Below the pieces are notes generated by a model. The model made no database searches. It was not told the origin of the DNA and saw only the letters and a list, made by a program, of their open reading frames with translations. A stretch of DNA of 64,000 nucleotides, taken from NCBI GenBank assembly GCA_917880885.1, contig OU862910.1:11358710-11422709 (forward strand), written 5' to 3'. The position numbers and the translations under genes are program-made. Position 1 is the first letter of the stretch. Every line of letters starts with the position of its first letter. This document shows, piece after piece, positions 34,889-46,388 of the stretch. This stretch comes from Limnephilus marmoratus (taxonomy: Eukaryota; Arthropoda; Insecta; Trichoptera; Limnephilidae).

Positions 34889-35453
34889 TACATAATAATA
34901 TCGATAGACCTTTATAGGTGTATACCGCATGTTACATGCGGATATCGATAGACCTTTATAGGTGTATACCGCATGTTGATATCGATAGATCCTTATGACT
35001 ATGTGCTTTATTTACATTGAATTCAAGGATTCTAGTTTCCCGAATCTAGAAATAAACTCCGTGCATGGATTTCATAATCGAAATATTTCTACGGTTGTTT
35101 CAAGTTCAGCGAACGGACCAGATACATAATGTATCTCGACAGTGCCACATCTATATCTGCTTCAAAGGCGGAGAGATTTCCAAATACCTCCATCGGACTA
35201 ACAGCGCTTTCAGTAGTTTTTCAGACAGATGGAGGATGCCGTATTTATTAATTTATTCCCGTCACACGTGATTCCTTATGATCATTTCTTACTAGATGAA
35301 ACATCAGAAGAGGAGTTCTGACTTGTAGCAATAAACAATTATTGAGTTTAGACTATCTGATAATGCTCAACATTTATTTTTGCATTAACAGAAAAATACT
35401 TAACAGTCGATTTCGAAAGACAAATTTGATATCAAAAATCAACATACTATCAC
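34889..35453. repeat. Duplicated ATATCGATAGACCTTTATAGG block, then plain intron
   Basis: Two direct copies of ATCGATAGACCTTTATAGG followed by TGTATACCGCATGTT lie at about 34900-34980. A third lies left of the Helitron at 33677. The remainder to 35453 shows nothing. Confidence 0.6.
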
Positions 35454-35650
35454 TTTTTGAAGTGAAAACTTCTTTAGCACCATTGTGATTTAAAACTCGA
35501 TAAAACGAAAAAGCTACTCTAAAAAGAGACAACAGATACATCTATAAGATTTAGTCTGCGAGAGAATGAGATAGAATAATCTGTCTTCTCATTGTGTGGT
35601 GCTTCGTAGCCTCTCCACTCTCGTTTACTTTAATTTTCTGAAGGTTTTAC
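35454..35650. repeat. Dispersed repeat, copy 1 (inverted partner at 39370-39560)
   Basis: It begins GAAGTGAAAACTTCTTTAGC and includes AAAACTCGATAAAACG and GGTGCTTCGTAGCCTCTCC. The complement is found at 39370-39560 with about 80 percent identity by eye. The two copies face each other over about 3.7 kb. Confidence 0.7.
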
Positions 35651-35699
35651 TTCTGCCGCCTGTGAACTGCACATTTTTTTATTTAAAAAGTTCTGCTGT

Positions 35700-35760
35700 G
35701 TAGTTATTTTACGTGTGACAGCTGTTTCGCCTTCTGAGGGCATTATCAAATTGTGTGAAG
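35700..35760 (-). ncRNA. Hammerhead-ribozyme-like motif (family D, single arm)
   Basis: The minus strand shows TTTGATAA, stem II GCCCTCAGAAGGC, GAAA (35728-35725), then stem III ACAGCTGT with canonical GTC ending at 35717. C3 and G8 of the catalytic box are substituted, so it is probably inactive. It lies next to an arm TTCTGCTGTGTAGTTATT, shared with 3383. Confidence 0.45.
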
Positions 35761-36278
35761 CCTCTTACAGACGATATATATTACTTATAATGAAAAAAAT
35801 AATCGCTTTTATTTTTATTACCTATGCCCTTATTGACTTCCGAATAAATTTTCGGATGGTTAACCATTAGGTAATAATTTCTGCCCAATAAAATTAACCA
35901 TTTAGGTCCCTTTATCAGCAAACTTGTTCTCTACAATTAATCCCTAACTTCCTTCATCTCAAAAGATCAGATAAAAATATTTTAACTTTTCACATGATTT
36001 TCCTTAGAGAAAGACATCATCCTCATCATACTTTTTTTTCGTTTTCCTTCCATTCGTGTACATTTTTAACGTTGACTATGTACCTATACGTCAATAAAAA
36101 AATATAGAAGTTGGTTATAAATTACGTAAGTGTGTATTGGTAGTAGTTGCGTAAGTAATTAAAATAGAGTCTGGGGCTCGGTAATCGATTACCCAATATT
36201 TGGCTAATTCTCCGCTGTATGGATCGGCGTAGAGCGTGCCACGCCGCGACGTACAAGTATTATTGACAGTGTATGAAG
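35761..36278. other. Intron, no gene
   Basis: Nothing recognised. Confidence 0.35.
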
Positions 36279-37064
36279 GCGACTCCGTATACTAATATCT
36301 ACAGCCTGTATGTCGGACGAATATCTACAGCTCACATGTTGGACTAATATCTACGAACTTCAGAGTGCGGACTAATATCTACAGAGCTAAGGTCGGACGA
36401 ATATCTATGACGGTCCCAGTGGTGACTAATATCTATGGAGCGTAGGTTGGACTAATATCTACAGAGGGCAGCTGAGCAAGAGGTTGTACGGAAAAGCATA
36501 AATTACTTCAATTACGTAATTACTAATTCCGTAAAGGCTTAAACGTTTAAAGTACGTACATGAAGTTTTTGCATAATATTACGTATTTTGCTGTTTACGA
36601 GGACAATAATTTATTGAACAAACATGGAGGTCATAATACAAAGATATTTATTTATTTCGAAATACACGGCACCACAACCTAAACTAACTGACATAGAAAT
36701 GGTCATGGTAACAGACTAAATAATTTAGAAGCACTCGAAATAAAGAAAGCTGTTAAAACAAAAACCCAAATCCTTAATAATCAGCTAAATGTGTCCAATA
36801 GTCCGATATTAGTGATTTTTACATACATACACACATAAATTAAGTTTTTTAAACTGCATACGCAATATTACGTTATTCCAATATGCTATACATAATTGCA
36901 AATCCAACCTCTGCCAGTGCTGTAGATATTCGTCCGCACTTTGGTTCTCATAGATATTAGTCAGCAGTTTGAGCTGTAGATATTCGTACGCACTTTGGTT
37001 CTCGTAGATATTAGTCCGATTTGTTCAGTTTTTGGAATTCCTGTAGATTTTAGTAGACGCCTCC
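36279..37064. mobile_element. TIR-type element with subterminal motif arrays (786 bp)
   Basis: The left array has ACTAATATCT or ACGAATATCT at 36291, 36317, 36343, 36371, 36397, 36425 and 36451, with spacings of 26-28. The right array has the inverted motif AGATATTAGT or AGATATTCGT at 36924, 36952, 36978 and 37006, plus AGATTTTAGT at 37045. TATGAAG flanks both sides (36272-36278 and 37065-37071), suggesting a 7-bp target duplication. No transposase was recognised. Such inverted, evenly spaced arrays look like transposase binding sites. Confidence 0.75.
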
Positions 37065-37698
37065 TATGAAGTCAGAGTGAGTAGTGACGTAGTGAGTACA
37101 AGTAGTACCTTTTTTTTATTAGTTTTTATATACATATACATGTAATATAATCATGAGTAATTGCATTATCAGGTTACTATCGGATTAAACTCAAATCATT
37201 AAATACTAACATGCAACATTGATTAGAAACAGTATAAACATATATATGTATATAATATATAACCTTTACAAGAGTGTAACTAATCGTGTGTAAAGGGAAG
37301 AGAAAAAATATATATATATTTTTTTTAAATTAAAAAAATTAAAATTAAAAATTATAACACATACATTATATTTACGTACTCACATAAATCAAATGTGTAA
37401 AAAAAATAAAAAAAATAATTATATAAAATAAATTTTTGAAAAAGTATTGTTAATTTAAGGTTAATGCGGTTCTAAGTGGCTAAATTATTTAAGATATTAT
37501 TGTTTAATTTATTTTTGAATTTATTGTAGTCAGGTTCTAATCTCAGCTCTATTGCTAGTAATAATACCTACCTAATAATAATAATGTATGTACCTACTAA
37601 TACATATAATATAATTTAGATAATATTTATGTCGCTGTCTACCGCTATCCGCTATGATGGGAGCCAGAGCCTGTACCTACAGAGGAGACTACATACTG
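37065..37698. other. Intron, simple AT-rich sequence
   Basis: The region contains long A/T runs (37300-37450) and no gene. Confidence 0.4.
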
Positions 37699-37830
37699 AG
37701 CAGCGGTCGCCAAACTTTAGGATCTCGCGGACAGCTAAATTCATAATTTTAAATCTCGCAGACCACTAACAGGATTTTTAATGTTAAATATATTTAGAAA
37801 AAAGTGACCAAAGAACATATAAAATGCACC
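37699..37830 (+). mobile_element. hAT-type terminal fragment
   Basis: CAGCGGTCGCCAAACTTTAG followed by GATCTCGCGGAC and CGCAGACCAC resembles the end of a hAT-group MITE. A related GCGGACCAGCGAAATTTC, then GCGGACCACCACGG, lies at 39607-39660 and may be the partner end, now diverged. The boundary between them is disrupted by LINE and palindrome insertions. Confidence 0.45.
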
Positions 37831-38007
37831 TAGTTAATAAAATTAAACTATTAATTGTAACCAAATTATAATACTCTTTATTAATAATTGTGTGTCCAAT
37901 TATTATGTCATCTGCGTGCAAATGATATTTAAATGTCTATAATAAACAGTGTTTATCTCAAATGACCTCCCAGCTCCCAGGTAAGTAAGGTCCTGTATAT
38001 TTTTTGC

Positions 38008-38340
38008 ATGTACAGAATATTAATAAAACAATATAATATGTATGTAGGTACATTTGAACGCAGCATCACGTTCATCGGTCAATGTATTGTACATATTGTA
38101 CATAAAAATCTAGATAATATTCAAAAAATTGATCACAGATATATCACAAGAAGTCACACCAGAAAGGATCTTGTGGTCCCAGGGAGCAATACGGCAAAGT
38201 ATCAAAAAACATGTACATATCTTGGACCAAAAATATATAATAAAATTCCCCTAGAATTAAATATTAAATTATTATTTTTAATTGTAAAACTAACGTTTTT
38301 TTTTAAGACAAGATTTTTTATGCATAGTACAAAGGGTAAC
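38008..38340 (+). pseudogene. LINE C-terminal fragment
   Basis: The frame contains RYITRSHTRKDLVVPGSNTA, then KYQKTCTYLGPKIYNKIPLE, the conserved last segment of CR1/Jockey-group LINE polymerases. Upstream RT motifs are missing. Confidence 0.65.
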
Positions 38341-38697
38341 AATTATTATAAGCAATAATTATCAACCTGAAACACTCATCCACATTGAAAAATCTTCCAA
38401 GAAAAGATACATGACGCCAACGGGACTTGAACCCGTGTCCTCTCGATTGCCGGTCGAGGAAAAAGGTGGTTTCAGGTGGAAAAAATATAATAAGCAGTAA
38501 TTGTTGAATGAAACACTAGCATATATTGAATCATTTGGCGGGTAAGAGATAAGCCGCCATAGCTCAGTGGTCAGAGCATTCGACCGGCAATCGAGAGAAC
38601 ACGGGTTCAAGTCCCGTTGGCGTCATGTATCTTTTCTCGGAAGATTTTTCAATGTGGATGAGTGTTTCAGGTTGATAATTATTGCTTATAATAATTA
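38340..38697. repeat. Palindrome with tRNA-like sequence in each arm
   Basis: Arms of about 120 bp (38340-38459 and 38578-38697) are inverted copies. The outer ends are ATTATTATAAGCAATAATTA and its complement. Shared inner blocks include CACTCATCCACATTGAAAAA and GATACATGACGCCAACGGG. The central 118 bp contains the 5' half of a tRNA-like unit that is present only once. Confidence 0.85.
38553..38624 (+). tRNA. tRNA-like cloverleaf, probably a SINE head
   Basis: Seen: acceptor GCCGCCA with TGGCGTC (6 of 7 pairs), D arm GCTC/GAGC, anticodon stem TTCGA/TCGAG, loop CCGGCAA, 5-nt variable loop, T arm ACGGG/CCCGT with loop TTCAAGT. The A box TAGCTCAGTGGTC and B box GGGTTCAAGTCCC are good. The anticodon would be GGC (Ala), but position 33 is C, not U, and the alanine G3-U70 pair is absent. 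Together with the palindromic context this points to a tRNA-derived retroposon and not a working gene. Confidence 0.5.
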
Positions 38698-39226
38698 AAT
38701 ATTAAAGCTTGCAAAATGTCCCACGTCAGTTCAATAATAACAAAATGGTTGATTGGCTTAGGTAGGGTGGAATCTGAAGAACTATTAAATAATGTCACTT
38801 AAAATTTTACATATCCTATTAACGGCACATTTAGTAAAAATTCAGTACGTATATTATTTAAATAAAAAATAAAAAAAAAAAAACATTTTTCTTTTCTTTT
38901 TCTTTTTTTGTTACAGAATAAATTTTCAGGCATTTTTATTGATGAATATTTAATTTAAAAAAATAAAATGAACATTTTGTTAAATTTTATTTTTTTTTGC
39001 ATTCTCACCAGCATTTGATTCCTTAGAACGGGCAATCTGCCTAGCTAGGAACTAATATCGACCCACAAGACATAATAACACTTGTACACATTTTATAGTT
39101 ATTTTTCAATGTTATTATTATGTTATTTTTGCCATACAAATGTATCAAATGTAATGTTATAAATAAATAAATAAATATAGTTTTGTATCAGTTATCGACG
39201 AACCGGTGGATGAAATCTGTTAGCCA
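38698..39226. other. Intron; LINE-like (AAAT)n tail at 39160-39180
   Basis: AATGTTATAAATAAATAAAT at about 39155 resembles the 3' end of a LINE read on the plus strand. No coding remnant is attached. Confidence 0.4.
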
Positions 39227-39355
39227 TAAGTTATAATAGTTTGTCTAGTCTGCAGTTAAGAAATATATTACAAAGTTGAGCCCATTAATTGATACAATAG
39301 TTTGTCTAGTCTGCAGTTAGAAGCAAGGTTGTAGAAATATATTATAAACTTGAAC
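39227..39355. repeat. Short tandem duplication
   Basis: AATAGTTTGTCTAGTCTGCA followed by GTTA...GAAATATATTA occurs at about 39229 and again at about 39295. Confidence 0.75.
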
Positions 39356-39369
39356 AGCGCCCTTGAGAT

Positions 39370-39560
39370 GATCTTAAATTAAACTAAAGTAGACAAGAGT
39401 GGGGAGGCTACGAAGCACCGTACACAGGGGAGACCGATCTCATTCTCTCCCAGGCTAAATCATACAGATGTATGTGTTTGCCTCTTTTTAGTGTCGCTAT
39501 TTTTCGTTTTATCGAGTTTTAAATCAAAACGGTGCTAAAGAAGTTTTCACTTAAAAAACG
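39370..39560. repeat. Dispersed repeat, copy 2 (inverted relative to 35454-35650)
   Basis: It contains GAGGCTACGAAGCACCG, CGTTTTATCGAGTTTTAAAT and GGTGCTAAAGAAGTTTTCAC, the complement of the 35.5 kb copy. Confidence 0.7.
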
Positions 39561-40388
39561 AAAATTGTAAAAACAAAGCAATTAAAAGATGGTTTAAATA
39601 ATGTTTGCGGACCAGCGAAATTTCGTCGCGGATCACAAGTGATCCGCGGACCACCACGGCTTCTGTAGTTATAATGAGAATGAGGTACGAAGTGAGCGCG
39701 TGTCCCGAAGGACGGACTATCGATCCACCGCCACCGCACAGTGGTATCTATCTACTCTCGGTACTACAGCGTACATAGTGAACAACTGAACAGTGAACCA
39801 CCATCCAGTAACCAGCAATGGCACTAGTAGACAATACACCACTGGGAATGCGGAACACCCCTCCCTCGACAACTCTCTTCTCTCTTGTACGAACACAGAA
39901 CAGATTCTGAGCTTCATATTTTTACGCAATGCGAAAAATTGCAAATTCAACTCATACAAAAAACCTATTAAAATAATACATAAAGTTTTTTTTACTTAAG
40001 TTATTGATGATTTCCTGGTAATGTGTGTTGAAGGCTAAGAAAATGCTAAAATATATAATTTTGTATTTAACTCGCGAGTTTGCTGAATATTCAAATGTAG
40101 AAAAAGTTTTAAATAGTCGAGTTCGCAAAGATAAAAGATATTTACGCAATTACTCGTATCTTGATAATAATATTTATAAGCGCTAGTATGTCTGCGGATG
40201 TTTATTAGCATGTCATAATAACCGTCGTTATCATAAAACATAATACCTACCATTAAATGAGAAAAAATGACCTCGCGGCGTTATGGTTTCGTGTGACATT
40301 TAAATATATCTTTTTTATTGTGATTTCATTTAAAAATCTAAACTTGAATGTACTGGTTATCAAAACAAAATAAACGGCGACGAAAAAT
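39561..40388. other. Intron, no gene
   Basis: Apart from the possible hAT end at 39607-39660, nothing was recognised. Confidence 0.35.
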
Positions 40389-40710
40389 AGACAAGAGATC
40401 AACAAATGGAAAGATACAATGAACGGTGTTGAGATAAGAGACCAACATATGGAAAGATACATGGAACGGTGGTGAAATAAGAGACCAACATATGGAAAAA
40501 TACATTGAACGGTGGTGAGATAAGACCAACATATGGAAGGATACATTGAACGGTTGACAGATAAGAGACCAACATTATATGGAAAGATACTTTGAACGGT
40601 TGTGAGACAAGAGACCAACATATGGAAAGATACATCGAACGGTGCTGGGATAAGAGACCAACATATGGAAAGATATATTGAACGGCGGTGAGATGTGAGA
40701 CGAAGGTATG
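40389..40710. repeat. Minisatellite, about 43-bp unit, 7 copies
   Basis: The anchor GGAAAGATAC and variants occurs at 40408, 40451, 40494, 40535, 40581, 40624 and 40667, with spacings of 41-46. The unit also contains GAACGGT, GTGAGATAAGAGACCAACAT. Units are contiguous and diverged, so this is a tandem repeat without spacers. Confidence 0.92.
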
Positions 40711-43315
40711 CAGGCCAGGCAGTTCTGGTAGATAGTTCAGTGTGCGGTTCGAACCTATGTAAAAAAAATTAAAAAAAAAAACGATATTAATTTTCGGCTT
40801 CCGTGTATCATTTTCGAGGTGACGTAAAACAGATACAAAATCGAGATACAAGACAGAAAACGTATAAAAAGCTAACCATCCGGTATTACCCAGTCGGGAG
40901 AGCAGGAAATAGTCGATCATTAGATGCAAATTAGCAAAAAATTAGGTTGCCGAGTGTAATAATTGACCTACTTGTCGATAGCACGGTTATTTGAGCCATG
41001 TTCGCCGGCGTTTATCTATCGATCATAAACGCTGCTTTGGGTGTTTGCTGAAAGTTTGTTGCGTGTACGAACCGGCTATGCTGCGGCTGAAGCGAACATC
41101 GCTCACTTTTCGCGAGGGACATTTTCCACTAGCAAATTGTAGACTAGTTATTCACCTGTCTGTTGATTTGATAACGAGTTGGGTCTTTAGCGATTTTATA
41201 ATGACCGCGACACAAGTCAGTTTAATATAGGAATAGTGCTTCAATTCTATTGTCATTGTAATACACGTGGGTCATTAAGAATGACACGCTTTATACAGAA
41301 TAGTAATCCATTTTAATTTTGTCTGCACGCAACTGACGTAATTACGATATACGAGTATCAAATAGAGCCCCATGTCTTTTGACAATTCGTCAAATTTGAC
41401 ATTAAAATTTGATTGAATATCGTCGGTGCTAATTCAAACGTACCTGAGCGTCATTTAAAGTCACTTTTCATGAGATACCAAAAATAAAATTTACAGCTAG
41501 TTGATATTTTGTTTTGCTTATTTAGCCGTCTTGCCAGTTCTATGTTTTAACTGCCCATTAAATAATAACGGCTTCGTAATAAACACGTGCGGTATTTAGC
41601 GATTGCTTATTTTGCTGCGATACGTTTGTTGAAAACCGACAGTGCGCCATTTCACGAATTCAGATCACTTGAGATACTAATATCATTGTATGACTATTCT
41701 CCCACATTAAAAAATGTAGATTTAAATCTACCGGATTACTGCCGCTGTCAAATAATATCATTTCAGGGTGACTTGCGCGGTCAAGTGATGGATCGAATCA
41801 GCAGCGACAGGAACACTTGCTTCACAATAATAAATTGCGACCGACAAGCTATAATACTAATTGGCAGCCATTAATCCTTTGGCCCGGTAATGCAACAGTT
41901 AGTAAACGCCGTGCGTGCGAATGCGCAAGTTGAATTATGAGGACGTAAAATGCAGCAGACTGCAGGAACCACCTTCGCTGTACGCTTTAACGTTTCGCAG
42001 ACCCCCCACAGAACAGCACGCAGCCGCCATGCGCCAGTTCAACATCATGGCTCGGCCAAATCACTGTTTGCTGGGCAAAAATTAGTTATTTATTCCTATA
42101 ATATATTATATTAGCAGGACTAGGTGCATACACCGCGTCGTGCAAACCCAATCTGCCACATTACATGATAATATTTATAAAGGAATAAATATTTAAAAAA
42201 AAAATCAATATAATAATAATAAAATATTTTAGATATTTAGAATAAGATTCCTGTATTATTGCTACGCAGTCTAGATCTCATATTTATTTATCAATGGAAC
42301 TTACGACCCAATAAAACCAGTTTTGTAAGATTGCAGATTTTGTAACTCGCAGAGTAAATAATATGCATTCACAAAAACTTGACCGCAATCTAATATAATA
42401 TTTTCAGCACTTTCATGCATCGAGTCAAGAGGACTACGTGCCGAACCAAAGCGGCCACTAAACTTGTTCCAGTATAAGAAAAAAGTTACTTTTATATGAG
42501 GATTGCCCAAGAATTAAAGACCTATTTACTTATTTTCGGCTTTCCCCTAAAAAACGAGTGGTGATCCTGGTTGGTAGCTGTTTCAGTGCGATCAAAAAGG
42601 CAATCAATTACATGATTTGCATATTTTTCTACAACTGAAGCAACATTTGGCCGAAAAACCTTCGGAGACTGATTAGGACGCGGAGAGGGAAGTGACAGCA
42701 TCCTTGATTCTGAACTCCGCCGCCGGAGTTCTACGATAAGAGAATCGAGGACCTAGTGCCTTGGCTCTCTAAGTGCATCGGTCGGAACGTACCTAAAAGG
42801 TCATAAGTTTTTTTTTTTTAAATATAAAATTTTCCTGATTTTTAACATTAGAAAAGTCTTTAGAACAGTATTCTTGAAAAACCCTCGCATTTCGTCGATT
42901 TCAAAGAAATCCCGGGATATTGACTGAAACAGCTTGCCGCTTCTACGAAACGAATTTTCTTTAGTGAAATTGAAAAACTCCCACCTCTAGTCGTGCCCTT
43001 TCAAGTGTCGCATCAGAAGTCGAGACCAAGGGGGAATAGCTGATAATGTGTCGAACCAAATCAATACGCGACCTCAAAAAGAATAGATTATGTCCACTTC
43101 ACGGAATCTACATCAGGTACTTAATTCCACTAAACATTTTGTAGAATTACTGGCGCAGTGTTATTGCGTTACGAAAAGTTAACAAGTCCAAATAATCTAC
43201 TTGCGATTTGAATAAATTTATGGACAAAGGCCTGCATTGCTGTAATTATTTGTGAATATCCTACCTGTGCATAATATTATTTGAAAGCATTTAGTGTAAG
43301 AAAATGTCAACTCAC
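40711..43315. other. Intron of bunched, no recognised gene or element
   Basis: About 2.6 kb. Open frames at 40991-41230 and 41587-41874 have no recognisable domain. This stretch is immediately downstream of the TSC-box exon in the sense of transcription. Confidence 0.4.
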
Positions 43316-43367
43316 CATAGCCTGCTCTATCTTGTTGTCAATAGCCACCGCGCTGGCACCAGAAGCG
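43316..43367 (-). CDS. bun: bunched, TSC-box exon (first half)
   Basis: The 52-nt exon reads one nucleotide completing a codon, then ASGASAVAIDNKIEQAM, the N-terminal half of the TSC box. It matches the (S)SGASVVAIDNKIEQAMD consensus of TSC22, GILZ and bunched. The acceptor is CTTTACAG at 43375-43368 and the donor is ATG|GTGAG at 43315-43311. It leaves in phase 0 and joins GAC of the terminal exon across a 36-kb intron. It accepts an upstream exon with two spare nucleotides. The 52.1 kb and 57.6 kb exons both end that way, with CT (giving L) and AG (giving S). Confidence 0.95.
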
Positions 43368-43913
43368 CTGTAAAGAAAAGAAATTTGTGATTATTAGCTT
43401 GAAATACACACAAATTAATAACATACAGAAGAGAAAATAAAATAACTTCAATCTCTGACCAAGATTAAAATATTACTTTTGAATGTAAAAAAATGGATTA
43501 GCCAGTCTTAAAACATTGACAATTTAACTCGGTTAATTCATATCGTTCCATTGCGTTGAATAAGTTATAACTTTGCTTACGAAGAATGCATTTGACACAA
43601 AGGGTTTTCGTTTTGGATATAATATAATGTAGATAAATTCAATTATTCAAAAGGTTAGATACATTATAAAAAGAATTTTTTTAATTTAAAATTTAGAATT
43701 CACTACCATGTTACATGTTATGCATCAGTCGGGTATTTCAAACGTCCATACAAAGAAAAACAATTTCCAATAAAAAAGGTTGTTTTAATGTCAACCTAGT
43801 CAAGACATTCCTGCCATAGTATTGTGATAGTTATCATCCAATGCAACAAACGTTAGACGAATCCATTTACCAAGTTGGTAGACTATCGGGATCATCTGCT
43901 AATTTAATATTAA
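43368..43913. other. Intron, no gene
   Basis: Nothing recognised. Confidence 0.4.
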
Positions 43914-44627
43914 GAGCGTTTAACCAGCCAGCGGACGAAAATCCACATTTCGTCGAAAGTTGTTCTTACGATCGTGCAGGGCGGTTACAATGAGAAAGAT
44001 TAATTATTCTCCGTATCAGCTTTTTAAAATTATAACTCAATATCGAATTTATTTCAATCCAAATTAGCTTTAATTTATACCTTCATCCTAAAATGCTGAA
44101 AGGCGTGATAATAAAACTATTAAAATAATGTACTTTTTATAATTATTTTTTGATTGTAAGTATTTATCATTTTTCAATAATGTCTAAATTTAATAAGAAT
44201 GTTAAAAAAATCTGAAATATATTAGTTTGTTAGTGCGCAAATAAATACACAAATGAACCAATTTTCGTCAAGAAACACATGTACGTACATATTTGTTAAT
44301 GATTTTATTGAAACTAAAATTAAAATTCTAAAACATGCGTTTGCTAGATAATGCATTGATTTATTTTACTGCATGATTATACTATTTGAAATAGGTGTGG
44401 TATAATACAAAATCTTTTTTGAAAATTTAACAAATCTGCCAACGACCTATGGAATAACCTTTTTATACTAAAAATTAAACATTTTTCTCAAAATTTATTA
44501 CATGCGAATGCTAAGATATAAGAACAATCTTTCGAAATCCATTTATAATTTTTTGTGGAAAAGAGTCAATACGTCTAAAATCTGATTTGAAAATGACATA
44601 TTTCTGGTTTTCTCTGGTAATGCCCTG
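43914..44627. mobile_element. piggyBac-like non-autonomous element, copy 2 (714 bp)
   Basis: It starts GAGCGTTTAACCAGCCAGCG and ends TCTCTGGTAATGCCCTG between TTAA at 43910-43913 and TTAA at 44628-44631. It is collinear with 18466-19169 over its whole length with only scattered differences. Confidence 0.75.
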
Positions 44628-46107
44628 TTAACAATGCATAATATTATGGCAGAAATCATGTCGAGTTTCACAATGCATAATAACAAAAACAATGGATACA
44701 AATAAAAACTTATTCAACCGAATATAAAATGTTATTTTGACTGGTCATTTTTTTGTTAGTTACGGTCTGCGTGCTATAATAATAATTCTTTTTGATTATT
44801 ATCTGAAATAATGTGATGCTTCAGTGTTTAACAGCGTTAATTGTAAAACATTGATTTAATCCCAAGGTGAAAATGAAAGAACATAAAATGAGTCATGCTC
44901 CTTTTTAAAATTCAACGGAAATAGTTTTTTTTTTAATTATATCAGTCCAAAAGGTAGATAAATGAAAGGTATGATGTTATTACGGAGTTAGTACGAGTTG
45001 ATGTAGACTTGCAGACGAATAAATTAAATGCAAGTGTGCAAAGCATACATGCGATGAATGATCATAATTAAAACCTTCATTAGCAATTTAAATGTACGTT
45101 CACAAACAAGAATCAGAACTTGTTATGTCATTTTGCAAAAAATGTGAAACAACGACGAGCGTATTGTAATATGTTACGAAAGCAAATATTACTTATTTAA
45201 TCCCCTATATTTAATGGCACTTATGTTATGGCACAAATTTATATATTTATGTACATAACCTATGAGATTCTTGAACGCAAAATCCAATAAGAAATATCAT
45301 CACAATCACGTCCCACAGAAAACATTTTTTTGCGAATATTGAGAATGACACCAAACTGTATCGCGGTATAGCAAAGTTCCAAGAAGCACTTTCAATAAGT
45401 AAGGCGCTTAACTCAATATAATGCATCTGTATTATTATGTATATAATATGTTTTATGTTTAAAAACAGAGGCGGTGTAAGACTTTTTAATAGATTGCTAA
45501 GATAAAATGCATTTTAATACAACTTTTTAAACTATAGTTACAATTTTGAAAATAAATGGAAAGAAAGAATTTTCAAGAAGACTGAATTAATATATATAAA
45601 AAACTAAATAGAGTCGATGTGAAACAACCGTCATATTTTAAAACATATCTATCAGGTAAACATGTTTTTTATAAACCTCTACATATTTATTAGGTATTGG
45701 AATCTTAACGTGAGATGGTTTCATTCCTCAAGCTGGTTGTATTGAATCAATGTGTTGGTTGTGGGCGTGAGAAGTCACGACGAGCCGGTGCTGAACAATG
45801 TAAATCTGGTCCTTGACAGATGATGCTGTTAAAGGAGTATGACTGAAAACCCGTCCCTTACACGCAGCGAACTGTGTGTTTTGGCAAGATGCATGCGCGT
45901 TGACGAATTGCACAAATTTACATCTCATTGAAATGTTGAAAACATCATAAATGTACTAGGCACATGTGTTATTATAGGTTTATGGATGGGTAGGTATATA
46001 TAATAGGTACCTAAATTCATATAATATTGAAAAACAGTTGAATATATACTTGTCTTGTATTATACAGAGTGTAAGTACTGTGTAGATATTGTACTTGACT
46101 TTCTTAG
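44628..46107. other. Intron, no gene
   Basis: The minus-strand frame 45728-45928 has no recognisable domain. Nothing else stands out. Confidence 0.35.
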
Positions 46108-46388
46108 CCAGTGATTCCTTACATATTTGGAGTAAAAAATGTAAATGAAATTTCTCCGGTGACTTTTTTCAATTTTTTTTCTTCAAAATCAAACAAAAAA
46201 AATCTACCGCATGTCGTCACTAGTCACTTAGCCGAATAGCCGACCAACCCCTTACCCTTATCCCAACCGCCTCCTAACACCTACCATTTTTTTATGTTTT
46301 TGGTAGAAATGACAACATCGAAAGTGTCACCGGAGATAAAAAAAATTAATTTACATTTTTCACTCCAAATAATGACAGGAATCACTGG
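46108..46388. mobile_element. TIR element, about 281 bp
   Basis: The left arm CCAGTGATTCCTTACATATT TGGAGT...TCTCCGGTGAC is matched by GTCACCGGAGA...ACTCCAAATAATGACAGG and AATCACTGG on the right. TTA lies next to both ends, so a 3-bp target duplication is possible. Arms are about 75 bp. No coding capacity. Confidence 0.75.

Noticed and set aside
36291..36465. CRISPR-like array of ACTAATATCT motifs
   Set aside because: The repeats are only about 10-16 bp and an inverted array closes the other end, which fits a transposon.
38553..38624. Functional tRNA-Ala (GGC)
   Set aside because: The cloverleaf is good, but position 33 is not U, the alanine identity pair G3-U70 is missing, one acceptor pair fails and it lies in a palindromic repeat.
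40389..40710. CRISPR-like array
   Set aside because: Units are contiguous and diverged, without unique spacers, and the context is an animal intron.
41587..41874. 95-codon plus-strand frame in the intron
   Set aside because: No recognised family, opposite strand to the gene and no promoter or splice signals seen.
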